Origin: Pithys albifrons albifrons
Taxonomy: Eukaryota; Chordata; Aves; Passeriformes; Thamnophilidae
Assembly: GCF_047495875.1 (NCBI RefSeq)
Contig: NC_092467.1
Location: forward strand, 32,463,378-32,527,377
Length of the DNA stretch: 64,000 bases
Direction of reading: 5' to 3'
Part shown: one piece after another, positions 44,470-55,309 of the stretch
Layout of the letters: the number at the start of each line of letters is the position of its first letter
Position numbering within the stretch: position 1 is the first letter of the stretch
The notes under the pieces: model-generated
The model's database searches: none
What the model was told of the DNA's origin: nothing
Seen by the model: only the letters and a program-made list of their open reading frames with translations
Program-made: the position numbers and the translations under genes

Positions 44470-45445
44470 CTCCAGGCAGGGACTGATCTATGGGGCAGGG
44501 ACTGATCTATGGGGCAGATCTGTGGGTCAGGGCACTCCCTGAGCATCAGCACGTAGGGCAGGTTGGTACAGAGGCCCAGCAACCTGGGGAGAGATGTGGG
44601 GCAGAGATCTGTGGGGCAGGGACTGATCTATGGGGCAGATCTGTGGGTCACGGCACTCCCTGAGCATCAACACGTAGGGCAGGTTGGTACAGAGGCCCAG
44701 CAACCTGGGGAGAGATGTGGGGCAGAGATCTGTGGGGCAGGGACTGATCTATGGGGCAGATCTGTGGGTCAGGGCACTCCCTGAGCATCAGCACGTAGGG
44801 CAGGTTGGTACAGAGGCCCAGCAACCTGGGGAGAGATGTGGGGCAGAGATCTGTGGGGCAGGGACTGATCTATGGGGCAGGGACTGATCTGTGGGGCAGG
44901 GACTGATCTGTGGGGCAGAGAGAGCTGTGGGGCAGAGATCTATGGGGCAGGGATGTGGAGCAGGGTCAGATCTGTGGGGCAGATCTGTGAGTCAGAACAG
45001 ATCTATGGGGCAGATCTATGGGGCAGGGGCAGATCTGTGGGGCAGGGACGGATCTATGGGGCAGGGATGTGGAGCAGGGTCAGATCTGTGGGGCAGATCT
45101 GTGGGTCAGGACAGATCTATAGGGCAGATCTGTGGGGCAGGATGGATCTATGGGGCAGATCTATGGGGCAGATCTGTGGGGCCGGGACAGATCTATGGGG
45201 CAGGGACAGATCTGTGGGGCAGATCTATGGGTCAGGGAGGATCTATGGGGCAGATCTATGGGTCAGGACGGATATATGGGGCAGGGACAGATCTGTGGGG
45301 CAGATCTATGGGTCAGGGAGGATCTATGGGGCAGGGACAGATCTATGGGTCAGGGAGGATCTATGGGGCAGATCTATGGGGCAGGGGCAGATCTGTGGGG
45401 CAGGGACTGATCTATGGGGCAGATCTGTGGGTCAGGCCGGGGGTC
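44470..45445. repeat. Minisatellite of 12/24-bp GGGCAGATCTATG-like units with a 121-bp higher-order block
   Basis: GGGGCAGATCT[A/G]TG and GGGCAGGGACTGATCT units fill the region. At 44460-44850 they are arranged in three 121-bp blocks, each with CACGTAGGGCAGGTTGGTAC (44550, 44671, 44792) and CCCAGCAACCTGGGGAGAG. AGATCT sites are very frequent. On the minus strand each unit contains a splice-acceptor-like CTGCCCCACAG or CTGCCCCATAG. Confidence 0.95.
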
Positions 45446-45451
45446 ACTCAC

Positions 45452-45509
45452 CAAAAAGCGGCTCCGACTCTCCAGGGGGCGCTCGGGGGGTCCGGGGGGG
45501 CCTCGGGAG
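45452..45509 (-). CDS. Candidate internal exon, 58 bp, unknown gene
   Basis: On the minus strand, a pyrimidine-rich acceptor (CTCCCCCCACAG) precedes position 45509, and a consensus donor (TTTTTG then GTGAGTG) follows 45452. The stretch between is open and reads SRGPPGPPERPLESRSRFL in one frame, with one leading base. It lies inside minisatellite DNA but is not itself repetitive. No neighbouring exon or gene family was identified. The splice signals are good, but a 58-bp segment in GC-rich DNA can show them by chance. Confidence 0.25.
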
Positions 45510-45584
45510 CTGTGGGGGGAGGGGCAGTTATGGGGCAGGTTGGGGGGCAGGGGGGGTGGGGCAGTTATGGGGCAGTTGGGGGAA

Positions 45585-45765
45585 ATTTGGGGCAATTTAG
45601 GGCAATTTTTGGGTTACTTTTGGGTCAATTTTGGGTCAATTTGTGGTTCAATTTTTAGCAAATTTTGGGTCAAATTTGGGGCAATTTTGGGTCAATTTTC
45701 AGGCATTTTTTGGATCAATTTTGGGTCAATTTTCAGGCATTTTTTGGGTCAATTTTGGGTCACTT
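45585..45765. repeat. Short tandem array of GGCAATTTTGGGTCAATTTT-like units
   Basis: TTTTGGGTCAATTTTGGGTC and TTTTCAGGCATTTTTTGG alternate about nine times with 15-35-base spacing. It follows the 44.5-kb array after a G-rich transition (45510-45590) and may have grown from its GGGGCA edge. Confidence 0.85.
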
Positions 45766-46339
45766 TGGGGATCCCATGGAGCTGTTTTGGTGCCTGTGGA
45801 AGTGGAGCCCAAACCCACAGAGGGGGTTTGGACCACAACAAACCCACTGAGGACATTTAATTCCCACTCCCAGCTGTGATTTTTCCCTGATTTCCACCTT
45901 TCCCCAAAAAAAAGTCCCCTTTGGATGGGAGGTCACCCAGAGCAGAGTTGCATTTCCTCTCCACTCTATGGAGAATCTCCTGGTTCTTCTGCACCTCCAA
46001 GTTTCCGGGTCTTTGCTTCCCTTTTCTGGATTTCCTGCAGGAATTTCTGACCCCCTTCAAAGATTTTAAACCAAGTTTTTAGTTAAATGTAAATAATGCA
46101 GAAGAGTTAATTTTAGTTCAGATTTTAAGGATTCATTCCAAGCATAAGAAATACCACAGTGATGTTGCCACAGTATCTCAGTGCTGCTTTTTATGTATTT
46201 AACCTCTCCAAATTTGGGTTTTGGATGATTCCCTCTGACCCACAGGCACTCAAACAACTAAACTTCAATGTTTTATTCTATTTCCTAAAGCATTTAAATG
46301 GTTTGGGGAAAGAGCTTTGCTATAAATTATTCCAAATAT
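45766..46339. other. Unique intronic sequence
   Basis: Mixed to AT-rich with no recognised feature. Confidence 0.45.
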
Positions 46340-46473
46340 TCTTGGGAAGTGTCCAAAGTCAGGTTGGAAGGGGCTTGGAGCAACCTGAGATAGTGGGAGT
46401 TGTTCCTGCCCATGGCAGGGGGTGGCATGAGATGAATTTTAATGTCTCTTCCCACCCAAACCATTCTATGAAA
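46340..46473 (+). mobile_element. CR1 3'-end fragment
   Basis: CAGGTTGGAAGGGGCTTGGA, GCAACCTGAGATAGTGGG, CCTGCCCATGGCAGGGGG and CACCCAAACCATTCTATG, in sense orientation. Confidence 0.88.
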
Positions 46474-47499
46474 AACAGATTTTTATCTTTTCATAATCAA
46501 GGTGAAATACACATTTTCATCGAGTTTAGATATTTACTATTTCCCCCCAAATTCCTACATTTATGGAAAGGTTCCCAATTCCCAACCATGGGGGTTGAGT
46601 GATGAGAAGTTCCTTCCCAAGGAAATCAGTTAAATTGGAGTCTAATATTGAAGTCAGTGAAATTGGAGTCTAATAAATAGGTGTGTGCAAGCATAAAATA
46701 TATAAAAATATATAAATATATATATGCATATAAATATGTATTTATAAGACAGAAAACACTGAACTGGCAAACCCCTCCAATATTTCAGCCCCACCACCAG
46801 GTTGCAGCTGTTTCAGAGAACCTTCTCCCATCACAGAAGCGCTTGAGGAAACCAACTCTGGGCCATTTTTAGTGCGTTGTCTCCAGAGAAAGGCTCATAA
46901 AATGTGCATGGATTTAGTCCCAGAAATGGCTCCTGAGGTTCCTCCTGCTCGTGGGTTTTCTGTCAGGGTTTTGTCCTGCTGTTCTGCTCCTCCCAGGCAG
47001 AGTTCAGCAGGGTCAGCCCTTCCAGCAGCTCCACCAGCTGATGGATTGGCCTTGGCAGCTCCGTTGTCTCCAGGGCTTCCCTGGTGGCTGCACTGCAGGA
47101 GGAGGAGACCTGGTGGGAAAGCACCACCAGCCTTTGTGGAGCCTCCAGGAGTTCTCCCCCACAAGTTTCCCTTGCCTGGGTCTGTTTCTGGATTAACTGG
47201 TGGTTTCAAACACTCGTGGTGGTTCTCAGGTGATGTGAATGCAGAGCAGCTGCTGCCCTGCTTGATGCACCAGGTCACACAGTCCTTGGGTGTCCCTGCC
47301 AGCACCTGGGCAGGTGGCACTGGGGCTCCCTGGGCTCCTGCAGGTCTATAATTGGCTTTTTTCTGCTGTGCTCTGGTCAGAGAAGGCCAGTCTGGGAGTT
47401 GTCACAGACATCAATATTGTCCCCTCCTGTCCCTCTGCCCTCTGGTGCTGGTGGTGCCACCACCAGTCTCTGGCCTGAGCTCGACTTACTGCAGGGCTT
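46474..47499. other. Unique intronic sequence
   Basis: 46690-46750 is a short AT dinucleotide-like tract (AAAATATATAAATATATATA). 46930-47350 is GC-rich with open frames on both strands (46872-47351 +, 46895-47320 -), but no family, CpG island or splice-flanked exon could be recognised. Confidence 0.45.
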
Positions 47500-47850
47500 G
47501 AACCTCTGGGTTGGACAAGAGGAGGCTCCAGAGAGACCTTAAAGCCATTTCCAGGGCCTGAAGGGGCTCCAGGAGAGCTGGAGAGGGACCTGGGACAAGG
47601 GATGGAGGGACAGGACACAGGGAATGACTTCCCACTGCCAGAGGGCAGGGATAGGTGGGATATTGGGAAGGAATTCCTGGCTGTGATGGTGGGGAGGGGC
47701 TGGGATGGGATTCCCAGAGAAGCTGTGGCTACCCCATCCCTGGCAGTGTCCAAGGCCAGGCTGGAGCACCCTGGGACAGTGGGAGGTGTCCCTGTCCATG
47801 GCAGGGGTGGCACTGGGTGGGCTTTGAGGTCCCTCCCAACCCAACCCAGC
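47500..47850 (+). mobile_element. CR1 3' region
   Basis: GGGACAAGGGATGGAGGGAC, GGATATTGGGAAGGAATTCC, GTGTCCAAGGCCAGGCTGG, CCATGGCAGGGGTGGCAC and CCCTCCCAACCCAACCC. The tail has three AACCC units, a short version of what expanded at 27.5 kb. Confidence 0.92.
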
Positions 47851-48699
47851 CCACTCTGATGCCCAGCTCTGGCAGTGACCTCTGCCAAGTGCCACACTCC
47901 TTTTTTTCAGATATTTTAACCAGAAAACAAAGTGAGGGTTTGAAGCAGGTGGAGAAGGATCCAGCCCCAGCCCCCCTGGAGTTTGGAGCCGCTGCATTTC
48001 CCTGGCAGAGGTTGGCAGGGAGCGAGTGCCACCAGTGCCACTGCCATGGGCTCTTTCCTCTGCTCTAATCAAGTACATGATCAACCTCATTAATTCCTAT
48101 ACTGTTGCTCTCCTCGGGTCACGTGCAAAGCCATTCCCAATTACTAAATTGGTGCTAATTCAGGGGGAGTGTTTTCCTCAAGTGCTGCAGGTGACTCCCT
48201 TTTTAGCAGCTGTTAATTGCCACTCTCTCCACTGATGACTTTGTTTTACCTGGTGTTGCCTTTTCCCCGCTGCTTTTCGGGTTGAACTGTGTGGAAATGG
48301 CGCTTGGGAGTTGTGTCTCCTCCTTTATATAAATTTAAACCCGGAAAGGAGTCCTGCTGAAGATCCAGCTGCCCATGGCCGTGTTGGAGGGTTCCCCATT
48401 GCCAGCTGGGGCTGAAATGCCCACCCATGTCAAGGATGAAGTTTGCATTCTCCCTCTGGTTTGTGATTTCTTTTAGTTGAATGCTAATCAACCCTTAATT
48501 ATAATTGTTGAGGGTTGGTGGCTCAGTTAATGAGCTCGGGGCTGTTCTCTGCAGTGCCCCAAGGGTGGTACCCAAAATGTCCTCTGGGTGATGGGTTTGG
48601 GTGCAGCTCCAGTGTGGGAATAAAACCCTCCTGCCCCCAGCTCTGATTATCTGAGGGGCAGAGGAGGGGCTGGCACTGAGCTCTGCCCTGTGGGACCAG
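47851..48699. other. Unique intronic sequence
   Basis: No exon or repeat recognised. The last 150 bases are GC-rich before the minisatellite. Confidence 0.45.
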
Positions 48700-49225
48700 G
48701 GACAGCACCCAGGAAATGGCTGGAGCTGTGGCAGGGCAGGGACAGGGCACAGGGAATGGCTGGAGCTGTGCCAGGGCAAGGACAGGGCACAGGGAATGGC
48801 TGGAGCTGTGGCAGGGCAGGGACAGGGCACAGGGAATGGCTGGAGCTGTGCCAGGGCAAGGACAGGGCACAGGGAATGACTGGAGCTGTGCCAGGGCAGG
48901 GACAGCACCCAGGGAAGGGCTGGAGCTGTGCCAGGGCAGGGTCAGCACCCAGGGAAGGGCTGAAGCTGTGCCAGGGCAGGGACAGGGCACAGGGAATGGC
49001 TGGAGCTGTGCCAGGGCAGGGACAGCACCCAGGGAAGGGCTGGAGCTGTGCCAGGGCAGGGACAGGGCACAGGGAATGGCTGGAGCTGTGCCAGGGCAGG
49101 GACAGGGCACAGGGAATGGCTGGAGCTGTGCCAGGGCAGGGACAGGGCACAGGGAATGGCTGGAGCTGTGCCAGGGCAGGGACAGGGCACAGGGAATGGC
49201 TGGAGCTGTGCCAGGGCAGGGTCAG
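48700..49225. repeat. Minisatellite, 40-bp unit, 13 copies
   Basis: TGGAGCTGTGCCAGGGCAGG then GACAGGGCACAGGGAATGGC repeats at 48721, 48761, 48801 and so on. A minority of units have GACAGCACCCAGGGAAGG. Open frames on both strands are repeat translations. Confidence 0.97.
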
Positions 49226-49450
49226 GTGGGATCTTAGGGAAAGGTCCTTCCCCCAGAGGGTGGTGGGCACTGCCCAGGCTCCCCAGGGCAGGGGGCACAG
49301 CCCCAAGGCTGCCAGAGCTCCAGGAGGGTTTGGATGATGCTCTGGGGCACAGGGAGTGACTCCTGTGGATGGGCCTGGGCAGGGCTGAGGGTTGGACTGA
49401 TGGTCCTGGTGGGTCCTTCCAGCTCAGCATGTCCTGGGACTCTGTGGCTT
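49226..49450 (+). mobile_element. CR1-like 3' region (subfamily with GGATGATGCTCTGGGGCAC)
   Basis: GGGGCACAGCCCCAAGGCTG, CCAGAGCTCCAGGAGGGTTT, GGATGATGCTCTGGGGCAC, then TTGGACTGATGGTCCTGGTG and CCTTCCAGCTCAGCATGTCC. It is the reverse complement of the repeat at 63.75-64.0 kb. A second end of this subfamily lies at about 49622-49735. Confidence 0.8.
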
Positions 49451-49735
49451 GGCATCCCTCTCACCATCTGACAGTGCCATGGCTGCCCTCACAGCTGGGC
49501 AGGAAACTGGTCCCAACTTTCCCAGTGTCATTGAGGGCTTTTGCCCAGTTGGGCATTGATCTCTGCCCATGCCAGGCAGCTCCTTCCCCCTGCAATTCCC
49601 ATTGTTTGGGGCCTGACCACCCATGGAATCACAGAATCAGTTGGAAGAGACAGGAAGTGACTCCTGGGGATGGGTCTGGGCAGAGCTGAGGGTTGGACTG
49701 GATGGTCCTGGTGGGTCCCTTTGTATTCCATGACT

Positions 49736-50642
49736 CTGCACATGTGGACACTGCCCAGTTTCCCTGTGGTGATCCAAATCTCCACCAAAGTCTCCAAGGT
49801 GAAGATGTGAAAACCTTGGAGGTTTCTCTACTCAAAAGAGCATTTCCAGAGGTGACCAGACTGAGATGAAAATGATTCCTGAACTTGGGAGAACAGAAAC
49901 CTTCACTTTTCTCTGAGTCCCCTTTTCTTCTGGTCCTTTCCACCTCGGGATGTTCTGTAATTCCATTTATTTTGTCTTTAATGATTCCTTCTTGCCCTTT
50001 TTTTTTTTTAATTCCTGAAGCTCTGGACTGGCACCACCTCGTGTTTGTCCCTCTCCACCCCTGGGTGGTGCCAGGATAAGTCAGGAATTCTGAGGGACAC
50101 CCACACCCTGGGGCTGTTCCTTCACCAACCAGGATTTCAGCTCTGGTTGGATTTTCCTGCTGAACTTCCAGCATCTCCTCCACACATTCCCAGCACAACT
50201 GGGCAACTCCAGCTGGGTTAATCCAGCACAAATCTCCCAATTCCCTTCAGCAAGACAAAGCAGGAGGTTCTGCTGCCTCTGCTGCACCCTCAGGATGCCT
50301 TTCCCAACTTGGGTTGGTGTTGCTTTCCCACTGGAAAGGGGGATTATTATAGTTGCAATTACCATGGAAACAATTACCATAAAGTATTGATTGCCCAGGA
50401 TAGATTGGGAGGCAGGAAAGGAGAGAGGTTGTCTCTATGGAAACATGGACATGGAGAGTTCTTTGTTTTTTCCTTAAGAAAAAAAACCCTGTTGTTCATT
50501 TCCCTTGAACAAGTTTCTAGTCCAGTTTGAAATCACTGGGTGGTTTTACTTCAAATTGTTTCTATAATCAACTGTTTGTTTTGATATCATTAATTTTCTT
50601 TTTGTCACGAGAAAAATCTCTGAAATGGCCTTTTTCTTATAA
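49736..50642. other. Unique intronic sequence
   Basis: No exon or repeat family recognised. Contains a T12 run near 50000. Confidence 0.45.
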
Positions 50643-51065
50643 TAGAATCATAGAATGGATTGGGTTGGAAAAGCCCTCCAAGATCATCAAGTCCAACCCT
50701 TGGTCCAACTCCAGTCCCTTTACCAGATCATGGCACTCAGTGCCACAGCCAAGCTCAGCTGAAAAACCTCCAGGGATGGGGAATCCACCCCCTCTCTGGG
50801 CAGCCCATTCCAATCCCTGAGCACTCTCTCTGCAAAGAATTTCTTCCTGATCTCCAACCCAAACCTCCCCTGGCAGAGCTTGAGCCCATCGTGCCCCCTT
50901 GTCCTATTGCTGAGTGCCTGGGAGAAGAGACCAACCCCCACCTGGCCAGAACTTCCCTTCAGGGAGTTCCAGACAGTGCTGAGGTCCCCCCTGAGCCTCC
51001 TCTTCTCCAGGCAATAACTAAGGTTGGAACAGACCTCCAAGCTCATGGAATCCACCCACCCCCCA
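50643..51065 (-). mobile_element. CR1 LINE 3' region
   Basis: GAATCATAGAATGGATTGGG, CCAAGATCATCAAGTCCAAC, CCAGATCATGGCACTCAGTG, CTGGGCAGCCCATTCC and TGCCCCCTTGTCCTATTGC: the same subfamily as the copies at 10.7-11.2, 21.2 and 60.5 kb. At about 51013 it meets a second CR1-like end (GGTTGGAACAGACCTCCAAG). Confidence 0.93.
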
Positions 51066-51720
51066 GCACTGCCAAGGCTGACCATGGGCTATTTTCATAC
51101 CTCAGACTGGAGGGATCCTCTGCTGGCTTCGTGTTTAAACCTGAGGGTGACCCAGAGCAGAGCTCCCCTCAGTGCCAGGTGTTGCTCCCCAGCCTTCACC
51201 AGATTTACATCTCAATTATTTCTAGCAAATATCACATTTTTCCTGTTGTTTGCACAGTCACAGAAACATTTGCTGTCTGTGCTGTGTCTTCGTGCTCTGG
51301 TTCCCTTCATTGCCCCCAGAGAGGATAAATATTTAGTGTGATATAAATAAGCACCTTGTTACCACGTTAAACAGCCCATCAATTAAATTTCAGGCTAATT
51401 GAAGGGAGTTTACAAAAAAACTTGTCAGTCTGAAAGGAAATAAGTCCATTAAGGTGGGAAAAGTGGCATTTCAGAATGAATGTGATGGTTCTGTCAGCTC
51501 CAAAACAGTTTCAGGCTTCCAGGCTGGGTGGAATAGTTTTCTACTCTTTTTAAGCTCATCTCCGTGCAAAGGGAGGGTGGTTTGTACCTGAGGAGTCTCC
51601 TGCCACATCCAACAGAGATGTGCAAACCTTGCAGCATGGAACAGTCAGGCTGTTGGGAAAAACAAAGATTATTACATATACATATATATATATATATATA
51701 AAATTAATTTGTTTGTTTGT
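51066..51720. other. Unique intronic sequence
   Basis: Ends in an AT tract (ACATATATATATATATATA near 51680) beside the tetranucleotide repeat. No exon recognised. Confidence 0.45.
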
Positions 51721-52316
51721 TTATCCCTCCCTCCCTCCCTCCCTCCCTCCACCCACCCACCCATCCACCCACCCATCCATCCACCCATCCATCCACCCAT
51801 CCATCCACCCATCCATCCACCCATCCATCCACCCATCCATCCATCCATCCATCCATCCATCCATCCATCCATCCATCCATCCATCCACCCATCCATCCAC
51901 CCATCCATCCACCCATCCATCCATCCATCCATCCATCCATCCATCCATCCATCCATCCATCCATCCATCCATCCATCCATCCACCCATCCATCCACCCAT
52001 CCAGCCACCCATCCAGCCACCCATCCAGCCACCCATCCATCCACCCATCCATCCACCCATCCACCCATCCATCCACCCATCCACCCATCCATCCACCCAT
52101 CCATCCACCCATCCATCCACCCATCCATCCACCCATCCATCCACCCATCCACCCATCCACCCACCCATCCACCCATCCATCCACCCATCCATCCACCCAT
52201 CCATCCACCCATCCATCCACCCATCCATCCACCCATCCACCCATCCACCCATCCATCCATCCACCCACCCACCCATCCATCCATCCATCCACCCACCCAT
52301 CCATCCACCCATCCAT

Positions 52317-52351
<35 letters not shown>

Positions 52352-52440
52352 CCCACCCATCCAGCCACCCATCCACCCATCCATCCATCCATCCATCCAT
52401 CCATCCATCCATCCATCCATCCATCCATCCATCCATCCAT
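51721..52440. repeat. (CATC/CACC)n tetranucleotide tract, about 720 bp
   Basis: CCATCCAT, CCACCCAT and CCAGCCAC tetramers fill the stretch, starting from TCCC tetramers at 51725. Local 12-base periods (CCATCCACCCAT) occur. It is the complementary motif family to the (GGAT)n tract at 35.7 kb. All frames are open on both strands with no coding meaning. Confidence 0.98.
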
Positions 52441-52536
52441 TTATTTGTTAATTTGTTTGGTTGATTGTTGTTGTTGGGAAGCATCTTCTTTTCTCTGACT
52501 GCCCTCTGGCAGTTGGGACAAACAGACACTTCCCAT

Positions 52537-52715
52537 CACAGAATGGTTTGGGTTTGGAGGGATCTTCTTGCTTGTCTTGTTCCACCCCCTGCCATGGGCA
52601 GGGACACCTCCCACTGTCCCAGGTTCCTCCAAGCCCTGTCCAGCCTGGCCTTGGACACTCCCAGGGATGGGGCAGCCACAGATTCTCTGGGCACCTGTGC
52701 CAGGGCCTGCCCAAA
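52537..52715 (-). mobile_element. CR1 3'-end fragment
   Basis: CACAGAATGGTTTGGGTTTG, CTGCCATGGGCAGGGACACC, CCAGCCTGGCCTTGGACAC and GGCACCTGTGCCAGGGCC, in antisense orientation. Confidence 0.9.
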
Positions 52716-53629
52716 GTTCTCAAAGTCAAGAACTTCACTTCTTTCCCATTTTATCTTTCCTCTTTGCCATTTTGAAATCACTCCAATTAAAAAAATAAAC
52801 CATGGTGACCCCCAGCCTGTAAATCTTCCCAAGCTTTCATGGTAGAAATTGTTGTTCCCCTCAGGTAGTTCACACGAGTTTTTAAGGGAATTTATCAGTC
52901 TGGTTGGATAATTGGCCCAGAGGAACCCACTGAGGCATCCATGGGCAGCTGGTGGGGAATGATGTGGGTTCTGGGACAGGAAAAGTGGATGTTGCTCCTC
53001 AGGGAAGTGGTTGCTGTTCATTTTCCAAAGTTTTTCCAGTCTCTCCATAAACTGGTCCATCAAATGTTCAGCAGCTTCAGGAAAAACCTGTTTATGGAGA
53101 AATTCCTGTTCTTTCTGGGTGGGCTTTGTCAAGAAGGGAGAGGTGGATGGGGCAGATTTGGAGGTGGAAACTCCAGCACCAGAAATAAGAATTATTGAGC
53201 CTTGAGGTGTGAGGGAGAAATCACATTGACAAGTGTTTGTGCCTGATCTTTGTTATCACATAAATCAGGGCTGTGCTTCAATAACACCCTGCTGAAGGTT
53301 TTATTTTTCTCCTGCTTTGCTTAGTTCCCTCCTTAGAAATAAAAATGCATTAACTCTGAGTTATAAAAGTATTATTCTAATTTATTATTCCCAACAAAAT
53401 GCCTCTTTCCTGAAGAAATGCATGGCATCCTTTTAGAGGTGATATTAGAGAGGTGAATTTCAGGGTTTAATTTGTTTTATTGTGGCTACAGGGAATAAAT
53501 TCCCTAAAATGAGAGTTCCTTTTCCTGCTTTGGCACCGTCTCCTCCAGGGGCAGTTTCAGTGCAGTGGGATTAAAATTCAGGGTAATTTTAAAAGTGGAG
53601 GTTTTATCTGAAGAAATAGAGGACAAGGA
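52716..53629. other. Unique intronic sequence
   Basis: No exon or repeat recognised. AT-rich at 53330-53500. Confidence 0.45.
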
Positions 53630-54100
53630 GTGGCAGGACAAGGGGGGACGGTTTGAGACTCAAAGAGAGGAGATTTAGGTGGATATTGGGAAGGAATTCC
53701 TGGCTGGGAGGGTGGGCAGGCCCTGGCACAGGTGCCCAGAGAAGCTGTGGCTGCCCCAGCCCTGGGAGTGTCCCAGGCCAGGTTGGAGCACCCTGGGACA
53801 GTGGGAGGTGTCCCTGCCCATGGCAGGGGTGGCACTGGGTGGGCTTTGAGATCCCAACCCAGACCATCTTGGGGTTCCATGTGCTGGTTCAGATGGATAA
53901 TGGGAAGGAATTCCTGGCTGGGAGGGTGGGCAGGCCCTGACACAGGTGCCCAGAGAAGCTGTGGCTGCCCCAGCCCTGGGAGTGTGCCAGGCCAGGTTGG
54001 AGCACCCTGGGACAGTGGGAGGTGTCCCTGCCCATGGCAGGGGTGGCACTGGGTGGACTTTGAGGTCCCTCCCAACCCAACCCAGTGTGGGATTCTGGGA
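53630..54100 (+). mobile_element. Two tandem CR1 3' ends
   Basis: GGGAAGGAATTCCTGGCTGG, GCCCTGGCACAGGTGCCCAG, GGGAGTGTCCCAGGCCAGG, CCATGGCAGGGGTGGCACTG and GGGCTTTGAGATCCC run from 53690 to 53865 and again from 53902 to 54085 with few differences. This is a direct duplication of a CR1 end plus about 30 bases of flank. Confidence 0.92.
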
Positions 54101-54274
54101 TCCTTCCCCAAACTGAATGAAGGATCACAAATGCCCTGTGCCCAAACCTGCCATCGGGTCAGGGGCCAATCCATGGGCACTGAGACACCTTCATGCCCTG
54201 CCCTGTGCCAGCCCAGGACCCACTCTGATAATCAGTGGTCAAAATGAGGGAACAAAGACTGTCCCAGAATCCCT
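54101..54274. other. Unique spacer between the CR1 pair and the 51-bp array
   Basis: Nothing recognised. Confidence 0.4.
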
Positions 54275-55062
54275 GAGGTTGGCAAAGCCCTCCCAGCCCC
54301 TGGAGCCCACCCTGTGCCCAATGCCCACCTTGGCAAAGCCCTCCCAGCCCATGGAGCCCACCCTGTGCCCGATGCCCACCTTGGCAAAGCCCTCCCAGCC
54401 CATGGAGCCCACCCTGTGCCCGATGCCCACCTTGGCAAAGCCCTCCCAGGCCCTGGAGCCCACCCTGTGCCCAATGCCCACCTTGGCAAAGCCCTCTCAG
54501 CCCATGGAGCCCACCCTGTGCCCAATGCCCACCTTGGCAAAGCCCTCCCAGCCCATGGAGCCCACCCTGTGCCCGATGCCCACCTTGGCAAAGCCCTCCC
54601 AGCCCATGGAGCCCACCCTGTGCCCGATGCCCACCTTGGCAAAGCCCTCCCAGGCCCTGGAGCCCACCCTGTGCCCGATGCCCACCTTGGCAAAGCCCTC
54701 TCAGCCCATGGAGCCCACCCTGTGCCCGATGCCCACCTTGGCAAAGCCCTCCCAGCCCCTGGAGCCCACCCTGTGCCCAATGCCCACCTTGGCAAAGCCC
54801 TCCCAGCCCATGGAGCCCACCCTGTGCCCGATGCCCACCTTGGCAAAGCCCTCCCAGGCCCTGGAGCCCACCCTGTGCCCGATGCCCACCTTGGCAAAGC
54901 CCTCTCAGCCCATGGAGCCCACCCTGTGCCCGATGCCCACCTTGGCACAGCCCTCCCAGCCCCTGGAGCCCACCCTGTGCCCGATGCCCACCTTGGCAAA
55001 GCCCTCCCAGCCTATGGAGCCCACCCTGTGCCCGATGCCCACCCTGTCCCCCAGCCCAGAGC
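54275..55062 (-). repeat. 51-bp minisatellite from a CR1 3' end, about 15 copies (locus 3, opposite orientation)
   Basis: TTGGCAAAGCCCTCCCAGCC then GGAGCCCACCCTGTGCCC and [A/G]ATGCCCACC is the reverse complement of the unit at 31.0 and 32.4 kb. A higher-order period of four units (about 204 bases) is visible from the CAGGCCCTGGAG variants at about 54446, 54650 and 54854. Confidence 0.96.
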
Positions 55063-55180
55063 TCTGAGTGCCACAGCCAGTCCTGCCTTGGGCACCTCCA
55101 GGGCTGGGCACTCCAAACCTCCCTGGGCAGCCCCTGCCAGGGCCTGCCCACCCTTTCCAGGAGGAAATTCCTCCTGTGGA
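55063..55180 (-). mobile_element. CR1 3' region that founds the minus-oriented 51-bp array
   Basis: CCAGAGCTCTGAGTGCCACA, GGGCACCTCCAGGGCTGGGC and CTGGGCAGCCCCTGCCAGGG are the reverse complement of 32270-32385, so loci 2 and 3 share both flank and array. Confidence 0.85.
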
Positions 55181-55309
55181 GCACATGGAGCAAAGGGCAG
55201 GTTTGTGTGTGTAGGGACCAATAACCCCTTCCCTTGATTCCCAATCCATGCCCAATTCCACAGCTCCTCCTTGGAATTCCCTCCTGGCAGCACTGGGAGA
55301 AAACTGGAT

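Noticed and set aside
46872..47351. GC-rich open frames on both strands as a possible gene
   Set aside because: No CpG island, no recognised family, no convincing splice sites, and both strands are equally open.
51620..52529. Large His-Pro-Ser and Met-Asp-Gly-Trp open frames
   Set aside because: Produced by the (CATC/CACC)n tract on both strands.
54117..55244. Frames above 300 codons on both strands, including a Pro-Met-Pro-Thr-Leu-Ala-Lys repeat protein
   Set aside because: The 51-bp period is divisible by three and the unit lacks stops; the sequence derives from a non-coding CR1 end.
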